From: CAYRNR01 sp964425605
GTDB lineage: Bacteria > Myxococcota_A > UBA796 > UBA9615 > CAYRNR01
Direction: 5' to 3'
Length of the DNA stretch: 64,000 nt
NCBI GenBank assembly: GCA_964425605.1
Contig: CAYRNR010000013.1
Location: 1-64,000 of the forward strand
Shown: in pieces, positions 1 to 7,940 of the stretch
How the letters are laid out: each line of letters begins with the position of its first letter
Numbering within the stretch: the stretch's first letter is position 1
Notes under the pieces: generated by a model
The model's input: only the letters and a program-made list of their open reading frames with translations
Database searches by the model: none
What the model was told of the DNA's origin: nothing
Translations under genes and position numbers: made by a program

Positions 1-1058
1 GGCGGGTGAAGCTCGGCCAGAGCGAGGCCCACCTGTTCGCCACGTCGTGGGGCCGGCCCGCGCGCGAGGACGACACCCTGGGCCACGGTGTCTACACGTA
101 CTATCTGCTGGAGGGGCTCACCTGGAACCAGGAGGACTCCGACGCCAACCACGACGGCCTCGTCACCATCTACGAGGCCCACGACTTCGCCCGCGGCGCC
201 ACCGTGTCGTTCACCCACGGCTCCCAGGTGCCCGAGGCCTACTTCCGCGTGGTGGGGGAACGGGACCTGGTGGTCACGGGCGAGCCGGAGAAGCGCCTCG
301 AGAGCCAGCTGGCGCTGATCTACTACTACGACACCACCGACTCTGCCCTGGACGGCGCCGCGCTGATGGTGGACGGGCGCGCCAAGGGGGTGTTCCCCGG
401 CAGCATGCCCGTGGACCCGGGCCGGCACCGCGTCACCATCGTCGGCGCCGAGGGCACGGTGCTGTTCGACCGCGTCATCGACATCGGCTTCCAGGAGAGC
501 ATCAACGCCGACGCCATCGGCAGCAAGGCCCCGGTCAAACGGGTCTACCTGGACGTGGCCGGCGGACCGGCCTTCGGCATCGGCGACCGCATCCGGCCGC
601 TGATGGGCACCGCGACCGGGGGCCCCACCGTGAACCTGGGCCTGCGCCTGTCCAAGGACGCGCGCCTCGCCGGGCTCAGCCTCAGCTTCCAGGGCGGGTA
701 CCTGCCCATCGAAGCCGAGATCACCCCGGGCGCCACCGCCACGACGCGTCACATGGCGTACCTCGGCCTCGGAGTGGGGTACCGCTTCACCCGCGACCGC
801 TTCTCGTTCGGTGTCAACTGGCGTATCCGCGGCAACCTGGTCACCGCGGCCAAGGACGACTGCACCGGCCCGGCTTGTGACACCTGGTTGCTGTTCGCCC
901 AGGGGCCGTACCTCGAGCAATTGATCCGGATCGACGACACGCTGTCGCTGCTCATCGGCGAGGAGCTCATGGGCATGGCGGTGGACACCAGCGGACAGGG
1001 GGACACCGGCCCCGCCGGCGCCTTTGGCCTGCACGTGGGCATGGAGCTGAACTTTTGA
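1..1058 (+). CDS. Caspase-like (C14) / PEGA / outer-membrane barrel protein, 5'-truncated
   Basis: The frame is open to the left edge, so only the C-terminal part of a larger gene is present; the GTG at 6 is merely the first in-window start. Numbering from it, GVYTYYLLEGL (about 28-38) followed by DANHDGLVTIYEA (about 46-58) is the usual end of a bacterial caspase-like peptidase domain; the catalytic His and Cys would lie outside the window. Residues about 110-165 resemble a PEGA beta-domain, and about 178-350 alternate polar and hydrophobic residues and end in Phe, like an outer-membrane beta-barrel. A caspase domain joined to PEGA and a barrel suggests a periplasm-facing protein anchored in the outer membrane. 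Its stop overlaps the start of the next gene by 4 nt (TTGA), implying translational coupling. The barrel assignment is inference. Confidence 0.7.
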   Translation, partial: RVKLGQSEAHLFATSWGRPAREDDTLGHGVYTYYLLEGLTWNQEDSDANHDGLVTIYEAHDFARGATVSFTHGSQVPEAYFRVVGERDLVVTGEPEKRLESQLALIYYYDTTDSALDGAALMVDGRAKGVFPGSMPVDPGRHRVTIVGAEGTVLFDRVIDIGFQESINADAIGSKAPVKRVYLDVAGGPAFGIGDRIRPLMGTATGGPTVNLGLRLSKDARLAGLSLSFQGGYLPIEAEITPGATATTRHMAYLGLGVGYRFTRDRFSFGVNWRIRGNLVTAAKDDCTGPACDTWLLFAQGPYLEQLIRIDDTLSLLIGEELMGMAVDTSGQGDTGPAGAFGLHVGMELNF

Positions 1059-1822
1059 GGATCGCCCTCGTCGCCCTGTGGGTCCTGGCGGCTCCTCTGG
1101 CCGCCCTGGCCGACGAGGACGGCGACGGCTACTCCGAGAGCCAGGGCGACTGCGACGACCACGACGCCCAGACCTTCCCCGGAGCCATCGAGCTGTGCGA
1201 CGGCGTGGACAACGACTGTGACGCGGTCCTGCCCGAGGGGGAGTGGGACGAGGACGGCGACGGGTGGATGCCCTGCACCGACGGCCCCGCCGGCGGGGAC
1301 TGCGACGACTTCGAGGCCGCGGTGCACCCCGGCGCGGACGAGTCCTGCAACGGGCAGGACGACGACTGCGACGACGCGCTGCTCGAGGGCGAGGAGGACC
1401 ACGACGGCGACGGCTTCCTCGCCTGTTCCACGGAGGCCGCGGACTGCGACGATCACGACGGGGACGTGCACCCCGATGCAGACGAGTCCTGCAACGGATT
1501 CGACGACGACTGCGATGGCGTGCTGTTGGAGGGCGAGGAGGATCTCGACGGCGACTCCTCGCTGATCTGCGACGAGATCGCCCCGGACTGCGACGACGCC
1601 GACGCGACCGCGGCGCCGGGTCTCGCCGAGATCTGCGGCGACGACATCGACAACGACTGCGACGGCCAGATCGACGAGCGCTGCTTCGTCAGCGATCCGC
1701 CCCCCGATCCCGACGCCTACGGCTGTGCAGTGCGCCTCGGCGCCAGCGAGGCCTCCGCAGCGATCCTGCTTCCCCTGTTCGCCCTGGCCCCGCTCCGCCG
1801 TCGCCGGTCCCGAGAAATCTGA
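1055..1822 (+). CDS. MopE-like metal-binding-repeat protein with C-terminal sorting tail
   Basis: A 255-residue secreted protein: hydrophobic signal peptide (1-19), then four Cys/Asp repeats of the type DGDGY...DCDD...HPGA...CNGxDDDCD (about 20-55, 62-103, 113-153, 158-208). These are the 'putative metal-binding motif' repeats of MopE-type surface proteins; the paired Asp and Cys residues suggest Ca2+ or other metal binding plus disulfides. The C-terminus has a single Cys, a hydrophobic stretch and RRRRS, a MYXO-CTERM-like surface-sorting tail. The start is a TTG overlapping the upstream stop (TTGA); no better start gives an intact signal peptide. Probably co-transcribed with the preceding barrel gene and exposed on the surface. 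The exact ligand is unknown. Confidence 0.85.
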   Translation: MRIALVALWVLAAPLAALADEDGDGYSESQGDCDDHDAQTFPGAIELCDGVDNDCDAVLPEGEWDEDGDGWMPCTDGPAGGDCDDFEAAVHPGADESCNGQDDDCDDALLEGEEDHDGDGFLACSTEAADCDDHDGDVHPDADESCNGFDDDCDGVLLEGEEDLDGDSSLICDEIAPDCDDADATAAPGLAEICGDDIDNDCDGQIDERCFVSDPPPDPDAYGCAVRLGASEASAAILLPLFALAPLRRRRSREI

Positions 1823-1885
1823 AATCCTCCCCCTCCCCCCCCTCCCCTTGCCCTCCTCAGTCCTTCCTGCGACCCTACCCACACT

Positions 1886-3295
1886 GTGCTGCGACGCTAT
1901 GGCGAGGTCCTGCGACTGCTGCTGATGGGTGCCGACCTGGCGCTCACCGCCGCGGCCTGGCTCGGCACCTACCAGCTGCGCTTCCTCAGCGGCACGATCC
2001 CCGTGGTCCGGGGCATGCCTCCGGAGGAGCTGTACTACTTCAGCACCTGGGCCGTCCTGCTGATCTTCCACCTGGTCTTCCGCAGGGCTGGACTGTACGA
2101 GCCGTGGCGCATCAAGAGCTTCGCCGCCGAGGCCGGCGCCGTGGTCCGGTCGGTCGCCCTCGGGGTCGTCGTCCTGCTGATCGCGTCGTTCCTCTCGCGG
2201 TACCAGTCCACCAACTACTCGCGCCTGTTCCTGATGGTCTTCGTACCGCTGAACATCGGGCTGCTGCTGGGCGCGAGGATCGCGGTTCGCTGGGTGCTGC
2301 GCGCCCTGCGCAGGTCTGGACACAACCTCCGCCACGTGCTCGTGGTGGGGGCGGGCCCCTTGGCCCGGCAGGTGGTGGACCGCGCCGCAGCCAATCCGTG
2401 GACGGGGCTGCGCATCGTCGGGATGCTCGCCGACGAGGGAGAGGACCGCGCGCCACACCACGGCGTGGAGGTCCTCGGGACCATCGAAGAACTCGGCGCC
2501 ACCATGGAGAAGCTGGCTCCCCAGCAGGTGTTCATAGCCCTGCCTTTCGAGCGTTTCGCGCGGATCAAGCGCACGATGATGACCCTGGCCGACTCCTTCG
2601 CCACGGTCCGCATCGTCGCCGATCTGTTCGACTTCGGCCTGGTGATGAACGGCTCGGTGGACGACTTCGACGGGCTGCCGGTGCTCAACCTGGTGGACAA
2701 GCCCATCGTGGGGATGCAGGCGACGGTCAAGCGGGTGTTCGACATCGCCTTCTCGGGGCTGGTCCTGGCGCTGCTGTTCCCGTGGATGGTGCTGCTGGCC
2801 ATCGCCGTGAAGATCTCGGTGAAGGGCCCTGTGTTCTACCGCCAGGAGCGCATGGGGCTGGACGGACGCCGCTTCGAGATCATCAAGTTCCGCACCATGC
2901 CCCAGGGCTCGGAGAGCGCCAGCGGTCCGGTCTGGGCGAGCTCCGGTGACGCCCGCCCCACGCGGCTCGGAGCGCTGATGCGCCGCATGTCCCTGGACGA
3001 GCTCCCCCAGTTCTGGAACGTGTTCAAGGGGGAGATGTCGGTGGTGGGGCCACGGCCGGAGCGGCCTGTGTTCATCGAGAAGTTTCGCCAGGACATCCCC
3101 CGCTACCATCAGCGGCACATGGTCCGCGCCGGGATCACCGGCTGGGCCCAGGTCAATGGCTGGCGGGGCAACACGGAGCTTGCGCCGCGCATCGCCCACG
3201 ATCTCTACTACATCGAGAACTGGTCACTGGCGCTCGATCTCAAGATCATCGCCATGACGACCCTGCGGGTGTTCCACGATCCCAATGCCCACTGA
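1886..3295 (+). CDS. Polyprenyl-phosphate sugar-1-phosphate transferase (WcaJ/PssY-like)
   Basis: A 469-residue initiating transferase for exopolysaccharide or O-antigen: it would move a hexose-1-phosphate from a nucleotide sugar to undecaprenyl phosphate at the inner membrane. The N-terminal half has four predicted membrane helices and a Rossmann-like segment (VLVVGAGPLARQVV, about 152-165). The C-terminal third is the bacterial sugar transferase domain: a membrane re-entrant helix (about 290-312), VFYRQERMG, FEIIKFRTM, the catalytic-region SLDELPQFWNVFKGEMSVVG, and GPRPERP...GITGWAQVNGWRGNT. Length and motif order match the WcaJ/CpsE class. GTG start at 1886 after a C-rich 60-nt gap; no strong ribosome site is visible. 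The downstream membrane glycosyltransferase overlaps by 11 nt, so they form a unit. Sugar specificity cannot be read. Confidence 0.92.
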   Translation: MLRRYGEVLRLLLMGADLALTAAAWLGTYQLRFLSGTIPVVRGMPPEELYYFSTWAVLLIFHLVFRRAGLYEPWRIKSFAAEAGAVVRSVALGVVVLLIASFLSRYQSTNYSRLFLMVFVPLNIGLLLGARIAVRWVLRALRRSGHNLRHVLVVGAGPLARQVVDRAAANPWTGLRIVGMLADEGEDRAPHHGVEVLGTIEELGATMEKLAPQQVFIALPFERFARIKRTMMTLADSFATVRIVADLFDFGLVMNGSVDDFDGLPVLNLVDKPIVGMQATVKRVFDIAFSGLVLALLFPWMVLLAIAVKISVKGPVFYRQERMGLDGRRFEIIKFRTMPQGSESASGPVWASSGDARPTRLGALMRRMSLDELPQFWNVFKGEMSVVGPRPERPVFIEKFRQDIPRYHQRHMVRAGITGWAQVNGWRGNTELAPRIAHDLYYIENWSLALDLKIIAMTTLRVFHDPNAH

Positions 3296-5024
3296 GCCGA
3301 ACACGGCCGCCACCGAAGAACGCAACCTGTCCCTGGACCGGCTCTCGATGCTGATCCTCGTGGGGGTGGGGCTGCTGTTCCTGTGCAAGGCCGTGTTGGC
3401 CATCGACAGCGCGTTCGAGGCCGACGAGTTCGATCAGTTCAGCAGCGCCACGGAGCTGCTGGAGCAGCCACAGCACCGCGTCCAGCAACCGCACCGACTC
3501 CTCGCCACGGTGTTGTTCACCGCTGGCGTCGTCGTGGGACAGCACGATCCGGTGGTCGGGCTGGTGGTGAACCGCGGGGTGGCCGTGGTGCTGTGCGTGT
3601 TGACCTACCTGCTGGTGCTGCGGATCGCCGGGCGCCTGTTCGGCACGCGAGCCGGCGTGCACGCCCTGGTGGGTCTTGGCATGGTCACGGTGTTCGTCGA
3701 CCACTCCTACACGGCGCGAGCCGACTTCGTGGTCCTCGCCCTGTTCCTGCTGGCCCTGGAGTTGCTGCTGGTGAAGCGGGCCGTGGCCCCCGCGCTGTCG
3801 GGGCTGGTCACTGCCGTGGCGTTCTACGTCTCGTTCAAGGCGGTCCTCCCCACCGCAGCCCTGGGTTGTGGCCTGCTGGCAGCGGCCATCGCGACCCGCG
3901 ACCTCTCCGCGGGTGTCCGCAAGGTCGCCCTCTTCGCCGGCGGGTACGCGCTCCCCCACGTCGCCTACCTGGCGATCCGGGCCCTGCTGTCGGACACGGG
4001 CACGTCCGTGGTCGGGGAGGCCTCGGTCCCCGTGGCGTTGGTGGTCTCCGGCGAGACCGGCGTGACCTATGCCGCGTTCTGGCTCGCGTTCGTGCGCGAC
4101 AACGCCGTGTTCCTGGCCGTCGCCGGGACCGGGCTGGTGACGGCGGCGTGGAGCTGGCGCAAGCGCGCGGCCCCCGACCTGCTGGTCGTGCTGGTGGCCG
4201 TCTCCGTGCACCTGCTGGCGGTGGTGACCTACCACCAGCCGTGGCCCTACTTCCAGGCCTCGGTCGCGCCGGGCCTGGCGCTGTTCTGGGGCGCGCTGTG
4301 CGGCTCGATCCACCGCAGGCTGGCCGAGGAGGCGCCGTCGCCGCTGTGGGCGGGCGGCATCGCCGTGCTGGTGGCCGTGGGCTTCGTGGCACCGCTGGAT
4401 CGCGTCCGGCACAACCTGGCCATGGAGAATGACTACCAGATCGCGGTGATGGACCGGCTCGACGCGGTGCTGGGCCCCGGGGACACCTACTTCGACGGTG
4501 TGGGCATGGCCTTGATCCACCCCCAGACCGTGGACCTGTGGTGCGACGTGGTCAATCAGCTGGCCTACCGGCAGGATCCCGAGCTCGTCGAGGAACTCAT
4601 CGACCGCCTCGCGAACGGCCAGATCGGCGCCCTCGTGGTCAACGAACGCACCCAGGCGCTGCCCGCCGCGTTCCAGCGCTTCCGCGACGAGTACTTCGTC
4701 CAGGACTGGGGCAACGTCTACGTGCCCGGGAGAGCGTTCCAGACGGGGAACCTGGCGGGCAGGCGCGCGTCGCTGCCCGCGCTGACCGCAGGGACGTACC
4801 ACGTCCGCGGCGAGCCCGGCGCCTGGCGCCACCTGGTCGTCGACGGCGAATCCCTCTCCGGGCCGGCGGTCGCGCTGGATCGCGGCGACCACTGGATCGC
4901 CGCGGACTCGGACGTGGGGCGCATCCGGCTCCTGCGGATGAAGCCCGACTTCGTGGAGACCCGCGAGCCGCTGGACTCGTACAAGAGCCTGTTCCCCAAG
5001 GAGAGCAACCTGCTGTCGTTCTGA
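3285..5024 (+). CDS. GT-C-like membrane glycosyltransferase (PMT/ArnT type)
   Basis: A 579-residue protein with about ten to twelve hydrophobic helices in the first 380 residues and a soluble C-terminal domain. An acidic pair in the first periplasmic loop (FEADEFDQFSS, about 44-54) is placed like the catalytic Asp/Glu of GT-C fold enzymes that use polyprenyl-linked sugars. It overlaps the initiating sugar transferase by 11 nt (ATG at 3285 inside the previous gene), so it likely acts on the same polyprenyl pathway, for example adding a sugar to surface glycan or lipid A. The final 200 residues carry no recognised motif. The substrate is unknown; assignment rests on topology, the acidic loop and context. 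A plain polytopic membrane protein remains possible. Confidence 0.65.
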   Translation: MPTEPNTAATEERNLSLDRLSMLILVGVGLLFLCKAVLAIDSAFEADEFDQFSSATELLEQPQHRVQQPHRLLATVLFTAGVVVGQHDPVVGLVVNRGVAVVLCVLTYLLVLRIAGRLFGTRAGVHALVGLGMVTVFVDHSYTARADFVVLALFLLALELLLVKRAVAPALSGLVTAVAFYVSFKAVLPTAALGCGLLAAAIATRDLSAGVRKVALFAGGYALPHVAYLAIRALLSDTGTSVVGEASVPVALVVSGETGVTYAAFWLAFVRDNAVFLAVAGTGLVTAAWSWRKRAAPDLLVVLVAVSVHLLAVVTYHQPWPYFQASVAPGLALFWGALCGSIHRRLAEEAPSPLWAGGIAVLVAVGFVAPLDRVRHNLAMENDYQIAVMDRLDAVLGPGDTYFDGVGMALIHPQTVDLWCDVVNQLAYRQDPELVEELIDRLANGQIGALVVNERTQALPAAFQRFRDEYFVQDWGNVYVPGRAFQTGNLAGRRASLPALTAGTYHVRGEPGAWRHLVVDGESLSGPAVALDRGDHWIAADSDVGRIRLLRMKPDFVETREPLDSYKSLFPKESNLLSF

Positions 5025-5039
5025 TCTGGATTTCAGATT

Positions 5040-6674
5040 TCAGGAAGAGTGCTTCTGCACGAGGTGGTTCCCCACCAGCAGCGCGTCGATCCTGCCCTCC
5101 GCAAGCAGTCGCACGGCGCGCGCCGAGGTGTCGACGGAGGACGCGGCGTCGGGCGCGAGGTCCTGCGCGAGGAGCACCGGAGCGCCGGACAGGTCGCCCG
5201 TGGTCGCCAGGAGCGCGACCAGGTCCGGGTTCTCCCCGTCGCCGAGGATCTGCGGGCGGATCAGGGCGCCGGGGAGGATCGAACCGGGGATCATCGCGTC
5301 GGCTTCTGTCGTCGCCGGGGCGAGCACGGAGCCGAACCTCGCGGCCTGGCCCACCCGCTCCAGGTCCCCCAGGAATTGTGGCGCGGCGGCGTGCGGAATC
5401 AGCGTCGTCACCGGGAGATGAACGCTACGGCCCAGCCGCATCGCCAGCTCGCGGGCCGCGTCTCGCCGTCGCGGGCTGCACAGCACCGATCGGTTCCCCA
5501 GGGCCGGATCCGCCCACGCCTCGCGCCCGGCGACGCGGCCCACCACGGCCCCCTCATGGAGCAGGCCGGCCACGGTCGCAGGGAGGTCTTCGGGGATGGA
5601 CTCGCGCAGGCCGTGCTCGCCCAGGGATCCCAGCAGCCGGGCTTCCACCGGGCGCAACCCGAGGTAGAGGTGGTCCAGGGGGCGCGGGCCCACGTCACCG
5701 AACCGAAGCGCCGCCCCGGTGGCGAGGGCTGGATCCCCGTGCTCGGGGAAGACGTGCAGGGTCCTCAGGTCCCGGATCTCGAGCAGCCCGTGGGTCAGCT
5801 GGGTGTTGGCGAACACCTCGCCGGCCACGGCCACGTGCCCCACGCCCGTGCGTCGAATCCAGTGCCGGACCAGGCGCCGGAACTGGACCTCGAGGTTGTG
5901 CTCCCACGCAGCGGACACCTCCTCGTCGGCGTACGCGCCCAGGCGGTCGGTGAGACGCCGCGACAGCGGGCTCAGCGAGAAACCGAACCCCTGCGCCGAC
6001 AGGTGGAAGTGCGCGTAGAACAGATCGCTGAGCTCCCTCGGCGCCGAAGCGTCGGCGCCGAGATGGGGCCAGGGATCGAACGACGGGTCTTCCGTGACCG
6101 GCTCGACGCCCGCCACCAGCTCCCGATAGCTGCGCAGGGACGACAGCCCCCCCTGCCGCTGGAGCAGCCGCAGTCCGTCGTGGTCCCCCACGCTCACGGT
6201 CAACGTCGTGCCGTCGCCGCCCGTGGTCGCGGTGAACACCAGCGCCCGTTCGAATGCCTGTGTGCGCCAGGCGGCCTCTCCCAGCGCCACGAAGTGGTCG
6301 ATGGTCTTGGTGTCCCCACGGAAACCTCGCCGGGTCAACCGGGCGGCCTCGTGCTCCCGGCGCCGCGACGCCGACACGGTCCACAGGCCGGACTCCTTCA
6401 CCAGCAGCTGCCGCACCAGCGCGCTGCCGGGGATACGGCTCAGCCCGTACGTGGCGCCGGGCAGCCTCCCGGCCAGCGGCATGTGGCTGCCGAACACCAC
6501 ACGATGGACGTCGGACAGGGCGCAGCCCGCCGCCGCGAGGGCGTCGTCCACCACCTGGGGCGCCAGGCCGCTCGCGCCGGGCTCCGCCCACGCGCACGCC
6601 GCTCCCAGCAACTCTCCGTCGCCCACGAGCACGGCCGAGGGGCGCGCGCCGTCACTCACTCCGAGGATCTTCAT
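5040..6674 (-). CDS. Carbamoyltransferase-family (NodU/CmcH-like) protein with degenerate metal site
   Basis: A 544-residue two-domain protein. MKILGVSDGARPSAVLVGDGELLG matches the first strand of the Kae1-like actin/HSP70 fold; FPEHGDPALATGAAL and the C-terminal ALGNRSVLCSPR match conserved patches of NodU/TobZ/CmcH carbamoyltransferases, which carbamoylate sugars or antibiotics. Family members normally have an HHxxHA-type metal motif followed by an acidic nucleotide-loop segment. Here the equivalent region reads IDHFVALGEAA (about 124-134), keeping one His only. AGEVFANTQL replaces the usual GGVALN patch. It may be a divergent or inactive relative. Convergent with the glycan-synthesis genes (15-nt gap), so decoration of that glycan is plausible. 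A TATCAT box lies 9 nt before the ATG and no ribosome site is visible. Confidence 0.72.
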   Translation of the reverse strand: MKILGVSDGARPSAVLVGDGELLGAACAWAEPGASGLAPQVVDDALAAAGCALSDVHRVVFGSHMPLAGRLPGATYGLSRIPGSALVRQLLVKESGLWTVSASRRREHEAARLTRRGFRGDTKTIDHFVALGEAAWRTQAFERALVFTATTGGDGTTLTVSVGDHDGLRLLQRQGGLSSLRSYRELVAGVEPVTEDPSFDPWPHLGADASAPRELSDLFYAHFHLSAQGFGFSLSPLSRRLTDRLGAYADEEVSAAWEHNLEVQFRRLVRHWIRRTGVGHVAVAGEVFANTQLTHGLLEIRDLRTLHVFPEHGDPALATGAALRFGDVGPRPLDHLYLGLRPVEARLLGSLGEHGLRESIPEDLPATVAGLLHEGAVVGRVAGREAWADPALGNRSVLCSPRRRDAARELAMRLGRSVHLPVTTLIPHAAAPQFLGDLERVGQAARFGSVLAPATTEADAMIPGSILPGALIRPQILGDGENPDLVALLATTGDLSGAPVLLAQDLAPDAASSVDTSARAVRLLAEGRIDALLVGNHLVQKHSS

Positions 6675-6683
6675 CGTCCGGAG

Positions 6684-6689
6684 ATGATA
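6684..6689 (-). promoter_or_regulatory. Candidate -10 box, leaderless carbamoyltransferase gene
   Basis: Reads TATCAT on the minus strand, ending 9 nt before the ATG at 6674. There is no GGAG-like site between box and start, so transcription would begin at or next to the start codon. No clear -35 is seen. Confidence 0.35.
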
Positions 6690-6793
6690 ACCGCCCCGCG
6701 CTGCACTTTCATGCGCCGTCCCTTGACGAGCCGTGGCCCGATGACGACAGTTCGATCCGTGCCCCGGCGTGGCCGGGCGGGCAGGAGGGCAAC

Positions 6794-7036
6794 ATGCCCA
6801 TCTACGAGTACAGCTGCAGCGCGTGCGAGGAGGACTTCGAGGAGCTCGTCTTCTCCTCCACGGCCACGGTCCCGTGCCCCGAATGCGGGTCCGAGGACGT
6901 GGCCCGCAAGGTGTCGGTGTTCGCGTTCAAGTCCACGGGTTCGGAGCGCCCCTCGGCCAGCTCGGCGAGCTCGGGCTGCTCCGGGTGCAGCTCGGGTAGC
7001 TGCTCGGGCGGCTGCTCGGGGTGTTCACATCACTGA
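6794..7036 (+). CDS. FmdB-family zinc-ribbon protein
   Basis: An 80-residue protein beginning MPIYEYSCSACEEDFEEL, the signature of FmdB/putative regulatory zinc ribbons. Two CxxC knuckles (Cys8/Cys11 and Cys28/Cys31) would bind one zinc. The tail after residue 48 is low-complexity Ser/Gly/Cys ending in His-His, as in many family members. A very good ribosome site, AGGAGGG, sits 5 nt before the ATG and fixes the start. A plausible promoter (TTGACG at 6723, GACAGT at 6745) lies upstream. It is a single-gene unit between divergent and convergent neighbours. The cellular role of the family is poorly known; regulation of amidase expression was the original suggestion. Confidence 0.88.
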   Translation: MPIYEYSCSACEEDFEELVFSSTATVPCPECGSEDVARKVSVFAFKSTGSERPSASSASSGCSGCSSGSCSGGCSGCSHH

Positions 7037-7056
7037 GCGGGCGGAAGCGTCGAGGG

Positions 7057-7938
7057 CTAGGTCTCGTTGTAGGGATCGCCGCCGAGCGCGACGTGACCGC
7101 TGATCGTGCCGTCGTCCGTCGCAGCGGTGAACGGCCAGTCGAAGGTCCCCATGATCTGCACGTCACCCTCGTCCAGGGACGATCCCTGGAACGTGTGCAG
7201 GGGTGCGCCGTCGAACCACAGGGCGACCTGCGGGGTCGCGGACACGCCCGTGTCCCAGTCGTTGTGGTAGGCCACGGCCACCGAGAAGATGCCCTCGGCG
7301 GGCTGGACGATGTTGACGGACTCGGGTCCGTACCCGTCGTCCACGTCGTAGATCAGGCTCGGGTTGTCGATGCCCTCGCCCTGCATGCCCCAGTCGGGGG
7401 TAGGGTTGCCGTAGTAGCAGTCGTTGGCCGTCCAGTAGTTGCCCTGGACCTGCCCGCCGTTGATCAGGTGCAGGTCCATGTCCGTGGTGTCCTTGTCCCA
7501 CGACAGCCGCACCTCGAGCCCCTGCAGGTTGACGGCGAAGCCCGTGGCCACGGCCAGGTTGACGCTGTCCGCGGTGTTGTCCCCGGCCGCCACCAGCGAG
7601 GCCATGTACGTGCCCGCCACGGGCGGCGTGACCGTGGTCTGCTCGCCCTTGGGGTGGGAGAAGCCGTCGGAGGAGCCCACCTCCCAGCCCGACCCCTCGG
7701 GCACCTCGTACCACGACCACCGGAAGTTGGAGGCCGGGCTCGAGGTGGTCCCCGCGTGGCTCTGGGAGCCGTCGAAGGTGATGAGCTCGGGGAAGGGGAA
7801 GGCGCCCGTGGCGGCCAGCTCGCCGCCGGTGGTCACCACGTTGGCCACGGCGGTGGCGCTGCCCACGGACAGGTCGTACTGGGTGCAGCCCATGCTCAGG
7901 ACCAGGGCCGCGAAGATCGTCGCGTAGACGCTACGCAT
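7057..7938 (-). CDS. Secreted lipoprotein with Ig/PKD-like and YfaP-like domains
   Basis: A 293-residue lipoprotein: the signal peptide ends in ALVLSMGC (lipobox, Cys18). Residues about 35-135 look like an Ig/PKD-type domain (LITFDGSQS ... VAGTYMASLVA). The C-terminal part has the LxWDxDxxDMDLHLI pattern (about 148-163) followed by DCYYGNPTPDWG and an acidic DDGYGPE stretch, a beta-sandwich seen in YfaP/DUF2135-like proteins of myxobacteria. The ATG at 7938 has GGGAGGTG 4 nt upstream and is preferred to longer forms without a signal peptide. The upstream gene stops 2 nt before this start, so the two are one transcript. No catalytic residues were recognised; adhesion or envelope binding is inferred. 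Confidence 0.75.
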   Translation of the reverse strand: MRSVYATIFAALVLSMGCTQYDLSVGSATAVANVVTTGGELAATGAFPFPELITFDGSQSHAGTTSSPASNFRWSWYEVPEGSGWEVGSSDGFSHPKGEQTTVTPPVAGTYMASLVAAGDNTADSVNLAVATGFAVNLQGLEVRLSWDKDTTDMDLHLINGGQVQGNYWTANDCYYGNPTPDWGMQGEGIDNPSLIYDVDDGYGPESVNIVQPAEGIFSVAVAYHNDWDTGVSATPQVALWFDGAPLHTFQGSSLDEGDVQIMGTFDWPFTAATDDGTISGHVALGGDPYNET

Positions 7939-7940
7939 GG

